A DNA stretch of 64,000 nt from Coprinus comatus (Eukaryota; Basidiomycota; Agaricomycetes; Agaricales; Agaricaceae). The translations under genes were made by a program, and so were the position numbers. The stretch lies in the NCBI GenBank assembly GCA_034638255.1, contig JAWPGT010000084.1, positions 1-64,000 of the forward strand, in the 5' to 3' direction. A model generated the notes under the pieces. The model was not told the origin of the DNA and ran no database searches. It saw nothing but the letters and a program-made list of their open reading frames with translations. Each line of letters opens with the position of its first letter. The first letter of the stretch is position 1. This document shows, piece by piece, positions 29,391 through 40,017 of this stretch.

Positions 29391-31862
29391 TCAACTTTCA
29401 AATGTAGCAAGTCCAACAAGAGGAGGACTAAACATCATTCCAACAGGTAAACTTGCAAGACTTTGTCTATGAATATCCAACCTCCTTTTTTGAAGTTCAT
29501 CATCGTCCACACTACCACTGTCATTCATATTCACATTGACATTTGGAGACTTGGAACTTGAGTTTGAAATCATTTCGGAAGGAAGTACGACTTTATTCCT
29601 TGAAATATCGAAACTCTTCTGTGATTGTGATTTTGGTTGCGCCTGTGATTGTGCTTGTGACCGTGATTGCGGATGTGAACGCGGATGTGAATGTGGATTG
29701 CATCGCGTAGTGGTAGAGGGACAAGTTGAATAACGCATTATATGTCTTTGTTTCGGAGTTACCGAATCGTCATCGGTATCATCAACGCTGGTACGAGTAC
29801 TAGTACCAGCACAAGCACTCTTTGAACGATAAGGTAACTCCTCCTTCACTTTCGCTTTCCCGTTTGCAGTTCGTGATTTTATCGAGCGAGGTGTACCATT
29901 ATTCGAATTCGGCGCGTATTCAGGTCCGGGTAAACTCGTATACCGATCTTCATCCTCTCTAGTATCAGAAGAAAATCTAGAAAATGAAGAACCAATAGCA
30001 TCCATAACCTTTTCTACCCAAGTATCCCTCCCACTTCCATTCCGAGGTCCAAATGAGATAGTTGTAGCATTTGAAGTTGACGGATCTTTAGATGTCGATC
30101 GTAACGTTGATTGTAATGTCGTTGTAGTTGGTGTTGTAGATGTAGTGGATGTTATCGAATTACCCAAAGATAGCGTCAAATCAAGTTCTCTAGGACTTTC
30201 AATTATCATTCTAAACCCTTCTCCTTCTCCTTCCTCATCACACTTATCATCAATTTTAAAACTCGTAAAACTTTTCGATTCCGTTCTCTTACCCCAGTTC
30301 CTAGTCCTAGCACCAGTACCAGCGGTAGTCACAGCTCTTCTAGGAACTTTATCTCTTCGATTATCTTGAACATAAGGTTCTTGCAATGATGTATCCTGCT
30401 TGTTGCCAGTGACATAAGATTGAGGATACCAAGATTGGGACTGAGACTGATATTGATCCGTCCTAATCCTCTTGAATCTTCTTTTTTCCTCAGATACACC
30501 AGTACGACCGATCGTTCCTTCCTGATCTTGGTCAGAACAAGAATCCGAAAGTGCTTCTAAAGCTAAAAAACCAGCTTTTGATCCCGATCCAGAAACCAAG
30601 GTTGAGTGTTTACCGGTGCCATTCAAGACCCTTCCAGAACTCAACTGACCAGATCGTTGACGAATAGAATATATTTTCTTCGGTACGTGAACATATCCTT
30701 CTCCATCTTCATCCTGATCTCCCTTTCCATTTAAATTCGAATCTAAACCTTCGTCACGTATGCTCGGCCAAACAAACCTATTCCTCTCTTCTAACTCCAC
30801 CAACGAAGGTCTACAATCACATTCAAATCCATATTCTCTTGTATGATTACATTCCCGATTCGTATAAACATTCATCAATCTTTGATTTTCTTGAGATCCA
30901 GCATGATTGGGATTATAGTAGTTGAGGTTCTGAGATTTAAAATCTTCATATCGAAAAGCTTTGAATCCCTTTGGTTTTGGTACTTCAATCTTTCTCTCCT
31001 TCTTCCCTACTCCCACACTTCCTACTCTTCCACTAGATCCTCTTCCTCCAACTACTTCTCGACTTACACCTCCAACTCCAACTCCTTCAGCTTCCTTATT
31101 AAACCCACTTCCACTCCCACTCCCACTCCCACTCCCAATTCCAATTCCAATTCCGTCACCGCTCTCAACAACATTATGAGAAGAATCAAACGTCTCATTA
31201 TCAAGTAACCTCGAACTATTAAAACTAAACGGCGACCTGAATTTTGGTTTTCTAGTACAACAACCATGAAGAAGCCAACCAAATCCAACCAAAAAGAAAA
31301 ATCCCAATAATGAAAAAAGTGGGACTAGATAAAGAACATCGAATCTTCGTTGGTTTTCTACCGTAGCAGAATTTGGATTTGGATTTGGATTTACGTTTGT
31401 GATGTTTTGGGTTCCAGTTGGATTTGAATTTGGAGTTGGGGATTGAGTGATTCGGTGTGTAGGAGTAGGAAGAGTAGGTGTGAATATTGGGGAAGGAATA
31501 GACCAATGAGATGATGATGAAGTGTTTAATAACGAGAAAATTGGAATTGTAGGTGGAGGAGCGTCGTTAGTATCAGCTTCCGAAGGTAAAGCAGACGTAG
31601 GAGTTATTTTTCCAGGTGATGAACCGCCTAGAGGTATAGTGAGAGTTGAGAATAGGACATCAGTGTTCGGCTCGTCAAAAGGGAGTGGCATCCAAAAATT
31701 GGTCGAATCACCATCAGTTGGAGGAAAAATTTGTCGTGGATAAGGATTAGGATGAGAATAAGGATGAATACGAATAGGCCCAGCAATGGCCAGACCAAGA
31801 GGATACGATAGATGTGCCAAAATAAATATGGATACAAAAGGAGATGCAGATGCAGAAAACAT
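29391..31862 (-). CDS. Single-pass membrane protein, low-complexity, function unknown
   Basis: A single open frame is present. The first ATG is at 31991, but Met at 31862 directly starts a good signal peptide (MFSASASPFVSIFILAHLSY...GLAIAG) and avoids overlap with the neighbouring gene, so I chose it (823 residues; 866 from the upper ATG). A Ser/Thr/Pro-rich extracellular part is followed by one transmembrane helix (VLYLVPLFSLLGFFFLVGF) with a Cys pair after it. A long cytosolic part follows, with Gly-Ser repeats (GIGIGIGSGSGSG), a Cys motif CDCRPS, Ser/Thr runs and a Gln/Ser-rich tail. The layout resembles fungal signalling or wall-sensor proteins, but I recognise no domain. Confidence 0.7.
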   Translation of the reverse strand: MFSASASPFVSIFILAHLSYPLGLAIAGPIRIHPYSHPNPYPRQIFPPTDGDSTNFWMPLPFDEPNTDVLFSTLTIPLGGSSPGKITPTSALPSEADTNDAPPPTIPIFSLLNTSSSSHWSIPSPIFTPTLPTPTHRITQSPTPNSNPTGTQNITNVNPNPNPNSATVENQRRFDVLYLVPLFSLLGFFFLVGFGWLLHGCCTRKPKFRSPFSFNSSRLLDNETFDSSHNVVESGDGIGIGIGSGSGSGSGSGFNKEAEGVGVGGVSREVVGGRGSSGRVGSVGVGKKERKIEVPKPKGFKAFRYEDFKSQNLNYYNPNHAGSQENQRLMNVYTNRECNHTREYGFECDCRPSLVELEERNRFVWPSIRDEGLDSNLNGKGDQDEDGEGYVHVPKKIYSIRQRSGQLSSGRVLNGTGKHSTLVSGSGSKAGFLALEALSDSCSDQDQEGTIGRTGVSEEKRRFKRIRTDQYQSQSQSWYPQSYVTGNKQDTSLQEPYVQDNRRDKVPRRAVTTAGTGARTRNWGKRTESKSFTSFKIDDKCDEEGEGEGFRMIIESPRELDLTLSLGNSITSTTSTTPTTTTLQSTLRSTSKDPSTSNATTISFGPRNGSGRDTWVEKVMDAIGSSFSRFSSDTREDEDRYTSLPGPEYAPNSNNGTPRSIKSRTANGKAKVKEELPYRSKSACAGTSTRTSVDDTDDDSVTPKQRHIMRYSTCPSTTTRCNPHSHPRSHPQSRSQAQSQAQPKSQSQKSFDISRNKVVLPSEMISNSSSKSPNVNVNMNDSGSVDDDELQKRRLDIHRQSLASLPVGMMFSPPLVGLATFES

Positions 31863-31920
31863 AGATAAAGAAGAGTTTCCGAATCTAGATATGGACAAGA
31901 ATAGAACACCCCGGTTGGAT

Positions 31921-32660
31921 TTAGTTGGGAGAGAATGTGAATTCAGGAGGTATAACGATACAACCGACGCGAGATTCGACACAGAGGGCACTTAGGTCGT
32001 GCGTTGGAGAGTCAAACCGCAGACCAGCTGCAATATAAGTTGACCGACGGATAAGATGTGACGACGGGGAGTATGAAGCTCCAGCAACACCTGAGCGACG
32101 AGTTTTACGCCAGAAAGTGGTGGGACGAACTATTAAAAAAAAAATGTCAGAAAAATATTCGAGAATTGTCAATATGGTAACCCCTTACGTAGTGGTGGAG
32201 GTGGCGGCAAAAGTTCACCGGTGCGACTAGTGCCAATAGTTGCAAAGGACGAGTAACTCCTTTTTGGTTGTAGAGGACGACTGTTTGGAGGTTTAAAAGC
32301 AAGTAACAATGCCTGATCGTCACTAGCAGTAGTGATTTGTAGCACCTCTGGCTTTGGTTTTCTGTCGCCTGGAGGCGCGCTGAGAGATCTTGTTGGACGA
32401 TGTCTGCGTTGTCTATTGGGTGATTTCCAGGTATTCACGGGTGGAGTCAGGAAGGACGAATCGTAGTCTGGTCTCGGATTCCGTCTTGGACTTGGACCTG
32501 ATATTTCGTTTCGGACCGGCTCTTGAGTCTCATCGTCCTGGAAAGTCAATCGTGGAGGTCGTCCGCGTTGAGGTGTGAGGCGAGGGGTAGAGCTGTTGAA
32601 GAGACCGTGTGTTAGTGGGTATAGTGGTTTGCTGGCATGGAGAACAGTGAGGTCAGTCAT
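31921..32660 (-). CDS. Small basic Ser/Pro-rich protein of unknown function, two exons
   Basis: Exon 1 (32660-32189) and exon 2 (32129-31921) flank a 59 nt GTAAGG...TAG intron and join in phase to give 226 residues. The first part is Pro/Arg-rich (RRNPRPDYDSSFLTPP, RSLSAPPGDRKPKPE) and probably disordered. Exon 2 is better ordered (TFWRKTRRSGVAGASYSPSS, then AHDLSALCxESRV-like residues), which suggests a conserved C-terminal motif. I do not recognise the family. The gene ends only 58 bp before the likely start of the membrane-protein gene on the same strand. Confidence 0.6.
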
Positions 32661-32769
32661 GAGTCAGTCGTAGTCGTCGTCGGCGACGATGAGAAGGAAC
32701 GAAGAAGCACGAAGGATGCATGTGTGACATTGTGTGACAACAAATCATTTCATCCCCCACATTCAACTT
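32661..32769. promoter_or_regulatory. Compact bidirectional promoter
   Basis: Only 109 bp separate two divergent start codons (32660 minus, 32770 plus). The stretch holds CGTCGTCGTCGG-type repeats and TGTGTGACATTGTGTGACA direct repeats but no clear TATA box. Shared regulation of the two genes is an inference. Confidence 0.45.
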
Positions 32770-33543
32770 ATGCCTCGTAAAGAATCGAACAATCCTACAA
32801 TCTCTGCGCAGGCTCAACAGGAATTGGTCTCGGAAGGAATAGAAAACTTTGAACTCCCAAAGAGTGTAGTAACAAAGATCGCGAAGAGTGCTTTGCCAGA
32901 GAATGCAAAGTTACAAAAGGAAACTGTATTGGCTCTCGTCAAAGGTTCAACCGTGTTTATCAATTATCTTGGTGAGTATTTCATGATTTATTGCAAAATA
33001 TTTACTCAAGTAACCAGCTGCAACGTAGGTTTCTACAAATTTCCACGTGTGAACATATACTTCATTGTCGGTATACAGAGCACACGATGTTGCCGTTTCA
33101 AAACAACATAAATCCATCTCAGCTTCTGATATCATGAAAGCACTTGAACTCATAGAATTCAACCATCTCGTGCCTCTACTCGAATCACAATTCCAAGGTA
33201 GATATCACTCAATAATCCTAAAATATTTCTTACTAATTCCTCGCAACTAGTGTATCGAGCAAATCCCAAACCAGAAAAGGGAAAAAAAGCTAGTATATCT
33301 GCATCGCGTCCCGCACCAGCGCCAATAAACGGAACATCTACATCTGCAACCGTGCCAAATGGCAATCCATACCCACCAAAACCTTCAAACCCTTACCCTT
33401 CGGTATCTAGCGGTCCCAGTACAACTCCAGCTACAAATGGAGAATCTTCGTCATCACCCTTCACTAGTATTCCTCTTGATCTTTCTGTCTCTGCAAGCGT
33501 CGGAAGTAAAGAAGACCCTATGGATGTTGACGATATGGAGTAA
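32770..33543 (+). CDS. DPB4: DNA polymerase epsilon histone-fold subunit (Dpb4/POLE3-like)
   Basis: This is an H2B/NF-YB-type histone-fold protein. Family members pair with a Dpb3-type partner in DNA polymerase epsilon and in chromatin remodelers. Visible motifs are ELPKSVVTKIAKSALPENAK, STVFINYL, KSISASDIMKALE and an acidic tail MDVDDME. Exons: 32770-32971, a 7-nt microexon 33018-33024, 33079-33197 and 33251-33543 (206 residues). Introns are 46, 54 and 53 nt, all GT-AG. Without the microexon the helix-2 region is short or out of frame. With it the frame reads FINYLAATAHDVA, the length expected for the fold. The start is the first ATG in frame. Confidence 0.85.
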
Positions 33544-34696
33544 TGTGTTTTCTTGCCCCGTCATGTCCCCATTTGTTTCTTTCAAATTTGTTACCACTAT
33601 AATTGCTAGATGATTTGCACTTCTATCAAATAACGAACAGAACGGACCCTTTGGATATCTACGGTTCATATTTACCCTATTCCTCTCGTGCTTCCTTAAA
33701 TGAACCTGTGTTTCCGTTATTATTGCGGTCAGCACGGCGTAACGTCTTCAAATGTGATTTAATTCCATAAGTTGCCTCCAAAGCACGCTCAGCAACATAT
33801 GCTTTTGACGTCAACTAAAGAGGACGCCGTGGAAACAAATTGTACACGAGGCTGAGGCGCCAATGTGCGAACAATCTTCTCTTCTTCTCAGAGTATGAGT
33901 GCTCAATGGTTCTCCTCGCTCTAGAACAACATCTAAGGAAGTTGGAATTGATAGATCATTGGAGTATCAGCAGGTGACCCTGGAACACGAAGGTTTCTGT
34001 AGTGTGTACCAACCTGTACCAATGACCATGCAACATGAGGCAAGACTGGCGCCTAACAAACACATAGTAACGCACACGTTTTATCAAGGTGCCGTTGATT
34101 CCTACCACTACTGTGATAGTGGCGTACGACTCTACTAATTCTTCGTATTGTTCTTGTATTATACGCAATCAAAAAACTTTTTCTCTCATGCTGAACGGCG
34201 CCTCAATAAACAATGACCCTGAATATTGAACCTTTAAGGCTTTAAAGAAACATGTGTGAATTAACTTGGATCTAAAGTGGCGAAGTCAAGCCTGATCCCA
34301 AAACCGAAAATCCCATCTCTTGAGTGGCCCATAACGGAAACCGAGAGTCCAAATTTTTCCCTACTATTATCAGGCAAGTTTGAGCTAGTTCGTTTTGTCG
34401 TGATATCAAAGTAAGTAACACGAAAGAAGCGACATGTTTCTCCGAGCCATAATGTACTAACAATAATTTTTTGTTCTTTCGACAGTGCGAATAAGCTTTC
34501 ATTACGCGTCTATTAGTCTAACTAACACGGAACGCTTCGATGTATCCGCCGTTTTGAAGGTTAAAAATATCTACTTGAAATCGCTTATATGATAAGTGAT
34601 CTGTGGATAGCCTCCCATCCACTACCACCTTATCAACTACTTGTCAAACTCGCAGCCTGCAAAGACGAACAAACTCAACTTTTGAATATTTCAGTT
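33544..34696. other. Intergenic region, no supported gene
   Basis: Short ORFs (for example 33899-34138) lack recognisable motifs or splice structure. No tRNA, repeat or transposon end was recognised. Confidence 0.4.
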
Positions 34697-36179
34697 ATGC
34701 CTAACTCCGACGTAACTCATAACAACGGAGAGCCAAATGATCAGCCCGAGGTTAATCACAATTTTCTTTTCTGAATCTTTCTATTTTGTGGATAGCATTT
34801 TATCTGAATATTACAACCTTGTAGGGTCCACTACTCTATATTGAAATTGAACAAATTATTATCGATTCGAAAAATCCTATCGGTCAAGGGGTCTTCTCCG
34901 ATGTCCGGTGTGGTACATGGACGACCACAGAGGTAAGTTTGAACCTACCAGAAATCCAGCCTGATGGTTCAGAAGTAATATATACTCACATCTATATTAA
35001 TATCAGGGTAAAACCGAGGTTGCCGTAAAGCAATTTAGACATACGCAGAAAATTGCCGACAAGGGGGATGAAGGGAAAAAAGAACTCGCGAAATTGCAAA
35101 AGGTATGAAATATTAGATTATGGTTATAGTAGTCATCCTCATATATGTCATGTTTTAGCGGCTTGAAAGGGAACTTAAATCATGGAAAAAGGCAGACTCG
35201 CACCCAAACATTGTTAGATTGATAGGGATATACAAAGAACAACCATTCCCTTCCCTCGTTTCGCCTTACCTTAAAGACCTAGATATATGTACTTTTCTCC
35301 GAAACTATGAAGATAAAACCCAAGACATTCGTCGTACTCTAGTATGTGTCAACGATTTGTGTCTAACGTCAGGATCTAAATTTGACGTTGGTATCATATA
35401 TAGTCACTTGACATCATCAAGGGCGTAGACCATTTACATGATCTTAAAATCATTCATGGCGACCTGAAGCCAGTACGTTATTATTACATCACAGTGCATG
35501 TCGCTACTCATCTCAATTCAAATCATAAGACCAACATTCTGATCTATCGTGAAGGAAATGGTGTTCCAATTGCGCAGATCACGGACTTCGGCAGGGCAAG
35601 AGTTATAGATGAAACCGGATTCACCATGGGAAGCCTCAGCATGACTCCAAGGTGAGTTATGAACTTCCTTTAACGCTCGTAGTTAATAGTTATTCAATGC
35701 CAATAATAACAGGTATACAGCTCCAGAAGTAATCCAAGCACAGTTAAATCCGGAGACAGACTTCAACCATTCACTCACTTTCAAATCAGACATCTACTCA
35801 TTGGGGATTACTCTCTTGGAGGTAGAGTTCTTTTTATTGGAGAGTTGCTGACTCAACTATCATACTGACTACCGATTCGTTTGATTTCAAATAGATTCTT
35901 AGCAGCCTTGTACCATATCAATCTCTTCGAAATGCTGCCCAGTTCACTGCTTTTGCTATCGCATCCAATGCTGGTTTGGGGCCTAAGCTAGAGCAGTATG
36001 AGTCGGAATATCCTATGAAGTGGGTGTGGGATCTTCTTGAGAGGTGTTGGATAATTGGGGATCCCTTGCAGAGGATTTCGGCAAAAAATTGCCTAAGCAC
36101 TTACCATAACAAACTCAGCCTGGTGAATCACAATGTCTCTGGAAACCTCATCGGTGGTGATATTGCTATAAGAAACTAG
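34697..36179 (+). CDS. Protein kinase, HGDL type (TKL-like), 8 exons
   Basis: Exons 34697-34750, 34825-34932, 35007-35102, 35159-35341, 35404-35472, 35530-35651, 35713-35821 and 35895-36179 give 341 residues. The glycine loop is IGQGVFSDV, the ATP-binding Lys is in EVAVKQF, the catalytic loop is HGDLKPTN (165-172) and the metal motif DFG (189-191) is followed by YTAPEV. All key residues are present, so it should be active. The Gly in HGDL replaces the Arg of RD kinases, as is usual in the expanded TKL-like families of Agaricomycetes. The substrate is unknown. The first donor (GTTAAT) is weak, so the N-terminus is the least certain part. Confidence 0.8.
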
Positions 36180-37644
36180 CTACGTTCAATTTGCATATGT
36201 AACTTGCTTTGTTTTACTTTGAAATGTCTCCCTTGTTGTATACGAGTTCAACTTACCATTGTATGTACTACTATGAATAACTTTGATGATATGGAAAGAA
36301 ACTTTGCTCTTTCTCAAGGAGTGAAACATAGTACCCTCTCTCATCTAGCCTGAAAAATAATTTAGCGCTTTCTCTTGACAAATAAAGAACAGTCCGAGGA
36401 GCGGTCATCTAAGCTCGGAACGGTCCTCATCGTTTTCCTTTTTCAGTTAAATATATATTTCCCTGTGGTCCCTCATCACATGAGATTGGTACAGTTCGAA
36501 TTCCGGGATGGTTTCTAAGTGTTTAGCGTTTGAGCCTTGATATATCGCTAGACGCTGGGAAAAAGATTCATACCACACACATGATATGTAACTTACTTTA
36601 GAACATCTTCTCCTTCACAAAGTACTGCTCGGTTCCTATACCTTGGGCCAAGAAGATGGAGGTATACATCGGGAGTAGGAATGAGTTTAAATGTTTAAAC
36701 ATTGGAGTAGCACTAGTTCCCATGCCCTTCCCCAAATTAAACTTGGTTCCGCTCCCATCTCGAGTCTTGGATGTTTGCAATCCCCGCGTGATTTTTTCGA
36801 CATTGGTTCTGATTCCCAAAGTTTTCATCTTAGACTTGAGTTGAAGTCAAGTTGTACATTCCAGTTACCTAGTATCTTCCCCCGTGCCCTCAGGAAATGA
36901 AATGAGTGTGCCGTTCTAGTTTTAGGGCGTTGGCGCTTAAAACTTGATTCGGACATGCTTCAAGCACATCACATTAAAAAAAGCACCTAGTGGACACTGA
37001 GAAAAGATTTGTACCACTCACACACGCGGTTTAAGACATCTTCTCCCTTCGAAGTACCAGATGGCTCTCTGTACCTTGGGCTGGGAGAAGATGAAAAGAT
37101 ATAAAGCGAGTAGCATGATCTTTTAACGTTTAAACATTGGAGCATCAGAAGCGACATTCAAATCGCCGTTGCCTCAAATAGTGTGGATTTTGAACTCACG
37201 CTCCTTGACGTTCAGAATTTAGTCCACTGAAGGCGTCACTGGACCATCAATGTCAGAGCTAAAATTATGCTGATGTTCTAAGTACTACAAACTTACACTC
37301 CTTAGTTCCCACAGTATAGCAAGCCTTCCAAGTTCAAGTCTCAGACAACTAGTATTTCAGCACTGGCTGTCATAACTTGTATTTGTTACTGGTTTTAAGG
37401 CGTATACTAACCTATAGCTTATGCCGGGAACTCCCGGGGTGTCCCTGCGTGGCTAATTTAGATGTAGTGGATGTCCATATAGACGCTAGCACCTGTAATT
37501 TACCATCAGAGTCTCCAAGGTTGTCGCCCGTCATGACGTCATCCGTGATAGTGGCGTGAGCTTCTAACCTGCCACGTTTCGATCGTTACTACAAACTCCC
37601 AAGCTCAAGTTTCAACGGCTTCTCCAGAATGTGATCTATCAATA
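36180..37644. other. Intergenic region with a degenerate duplication
   Basis: No gene is supported. A stretch at about 36545-36720 (AAGATTCATACCAC...TACCTTGGGCC...GTTTAAACATTGGAG) recurs in diverged form at about 36990-37155, in direct orientation about 440 bp apart. Both copies end with the same GTTTAAACATTGGAGnA sequence. Confidence 0.55.
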
Positions 37645-38013
37645 CTATCATTGACCAGATGTTCGTTTTTCCCACAAGTTCGTATTTTGATTTTTTAAAC
37701 ACTGTCATCCAACATACTCTACTTCTTGCTTGGTATTTTGAATCTGGGACCTTATGTACACTGTTCTGTAAATTCTTTTACCAAAACTCAATAAACTGAA
37801 GGACTGACTTTTTGGTATGTTGTCACTCTTGCCGAGGCCGGCATAGCGGACTATCAATTAATTTGATATAATGATCATCTATGCTTAAAATAACTTGGTG
37901 TTGCGTGTCGGTCAAAATCAGCCTGCGGAGTTTGAATTATCAATGATGGTCACGATCATGTGCACTGTTACGAAACGAACTTCTGGGAAAAACGAACATC
38001 TGGTCAATGATAG
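37645..38013. mobile_element. 369 bp MITE with ~40 bp terminal inverted repeats and TA flanks
   Basis: The left end CTATCATTGACCAGATGTTC and its continuation GTTTTTCCCA match the reverse complement of the right end with about one mismatch in 40. TA flanks both ends (37643-37644 and 38014-38015), which fits Tc1/mariner-type MITEs. There is no ORF. It lies 130 bp upstream of the second kinase gene and could carry part of its promoter. Confidence 0.85.
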
Positions 38014-38142
38014 TACCACCCATTAAGCTCTTTCGGGCTGATACGTTAGCGCTTTGTAATTAACGCCAGCACGTTGCACACTTCGAATTCCGAGTCAACG
38101 TGATGGAAATATCATAAAAGGACTACCACTTAACAGAAATAA

Positions 38143-39576
38143 ATGTATAACTTCCATTCTGGCCCTTTTACCATGGACATGGCACGGAAAGTCTCTCCGA
38201 GTCAGATATCGGGCCATCAGAATAGTCATGTCAAGACATACCTCGAGATTGGCCAGGAGGAGTTGTTCGTCGAGCAGGTCAGTTTTGATGGAGGAGGCTT
38301 CTCCGACATATTTCGTGCTACCTGGGCGGTTGTAAGTTCAAAATAAAGTATGATCATCGTGAAGCTATCCAGCTGACATTTATTATGCTTAGGAAAATAA
38401 GCTTGGCTATGATCAAGTCGTAGTCAAAAGATTCAGAGGTCTTCATAACATCAAGGATAGTGTAGGAGGTGAAGAAGATATTAAAAGGATGGAAAGGGTA
38501 CGACGAAAATATTGAGCATCGTACATTATATCCAAACTGACGAGCCGTGGTACACAGAGACTTCGGATAGAAGTTGAGACATGGAAGAGGGCGGAGCCAC
38601 ACCCTAATATTCTTCCATTCATTGGATTATATCGTGGACAGTATGATGTTATTTTACCATCACTCGTTTCTCCCTATCGACCAGACAGAGACATGATGTA
38701 TTTCGTCAGAAAGATTAAACCTGATTGTGACCGACGCATCTTGGTATGTTCAATGTTTAGAGGCCTTTAATTCTAGAATTAACGACTAATTAATATCATT
38801 ATGGTTAGGGTCTCCATATTGCACGTGGAGTAGCGCATCTACACTCCCTCAAAATCATTCATGGAGATTTGAAACCGGTTAGTAGCCAGATTTTTTCAAC
38901 CATTAACTTTTCAGTCGTCTCATGTTTTGAGACAAGCACAATATCCTAATTGGTCGTGATGAAAATAATGCACCAATCGCCCAAATTACTGACTTTGGAA
39001 GGGCTAAGATAGTCAACGAGAGTGGATATACTGGGAGTCTCCATCGTACTGCACGGTAGGTGAAAACTCCCTCGCCTATTGACCCATGAAATGAAAGTGC
39101 ACATAGTAATAATCCGACAGTTATACATCACCAGAAGTCATCGGAATCCCCGGGGCCAACCCCCAAGGTACGGACGAACTGGATCCAAGCATCGCCAATC
39201 GCATACTCTCGTTTCACTCTGATACATATGGTATGGGGATGACACTATTGGAGGTATATCCGTTTTTTTGCTTTTTTCATCTTTTAAATTAATATCTAAT
39301 CCTTTGTGAATGTGCATTTTGGATTATCTTTTTTTATAGCTTCTCAGCAACAAACCACCTTATCCTCGGTATAACAGCGATTCCGCAGTCTTTTTCGCTT
39401 TAATGATGAAGAAAGGTCCCGAAATCACTGATAATGAATCGCCTGATTACCCTATGGCTTGGGTATGGCATCTTCTTACGAGGTGCTGGATGATCGATGC
39501 TTCTCCGGACAAGCGCATTCGTGCGGGAGAATTTAAGGTTGATTACGAGAAAGTTTTAGGGGTGAACAACAAATAG
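38143..39576 (+). CDS. Protein kinase, HGDL type (TKL-like), 7 exons
   Basis: Exons 38143-38331, 38393-38497, 38558-38743, 38809-38877, 38937-39055, 39121-39253 and 39340-39576 give 345 residues. It is a diverged tandem relative of the kinase at 34697, with shared introns at HGDLKP, after the DFG exon and before the LLS region. Motifs: FDGGGFSDIF glycine loop, VVVKRF Lys, HGDLKP (178-183) then HNIL, DFG (202-204), YTSPEV (Ser in place of the Ala of APE) and CWMIDASPDKR near the end. It is probably an active kinase of unknown substrate. Confidence 0.8.
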
Positions 39577-40017
39577 TATTGAAACCGAAACTCCGTGCCA
39601 ATGAACATATGTAACAGTAAGCTCATGTGATTTGTATATGATGATGTCTCCTTTGAATGTTATGTATAACTTGAGTCGTTCTAGTCGCAGTTACTAATTG
39701 ATGATTGAGGTTCCGCGAATATGGACTATATAAGATAAAAACGACTGAGGACTTTCTCTAAGTTGCAAACGAATGTAGTTTGGGAGAGGTATCGTTTCCC
39801 GAAGACTCTCTGGAGAATGAATATCCTTGGCATGAGGGTAATTGAAATCTAGCCAAACGATGCGGAAACAAAATGAATCTTGGGAATGAAATTCAAAAAG
39901 AGAAAGTGGATAAATTTAGCCTTGATGACTAAGCTATTGGCGCGGGAGAAAATTGAGAACGCGGGACCCCTGACGAGTTCACATCCGAAGGTTAACGGTC
40001 ACCTTTCATTGTCGACC
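39577..40017. other. Intergenic region upstream of the mitochondrial EF-G gene
   Basis: No gene or repeat is seen. An open frame upstream of 40018 in the EF-G frame (from 39880) adds a basic stretch that does not resemble the family, so it is treated as leader. Confidence 0.4.

Noticed and set aside
31863..31991. Upper ATG of the membrane-protein gene at 31991
   Set aside because: It would overlap the 3' end of the same-strand neighbour (stop at 31921) and hides a good signal peptide that starts at 31862. I kept 31862, with some doubt.
33065..33250. Extending exon 3 of the Dpb4-like gene upstream as one ORF (residues SVYRAHDVA)
   Set aside because: No AG acceptor supports that start. The 7-nt microexon with canonical sites gives a better fit to the family.
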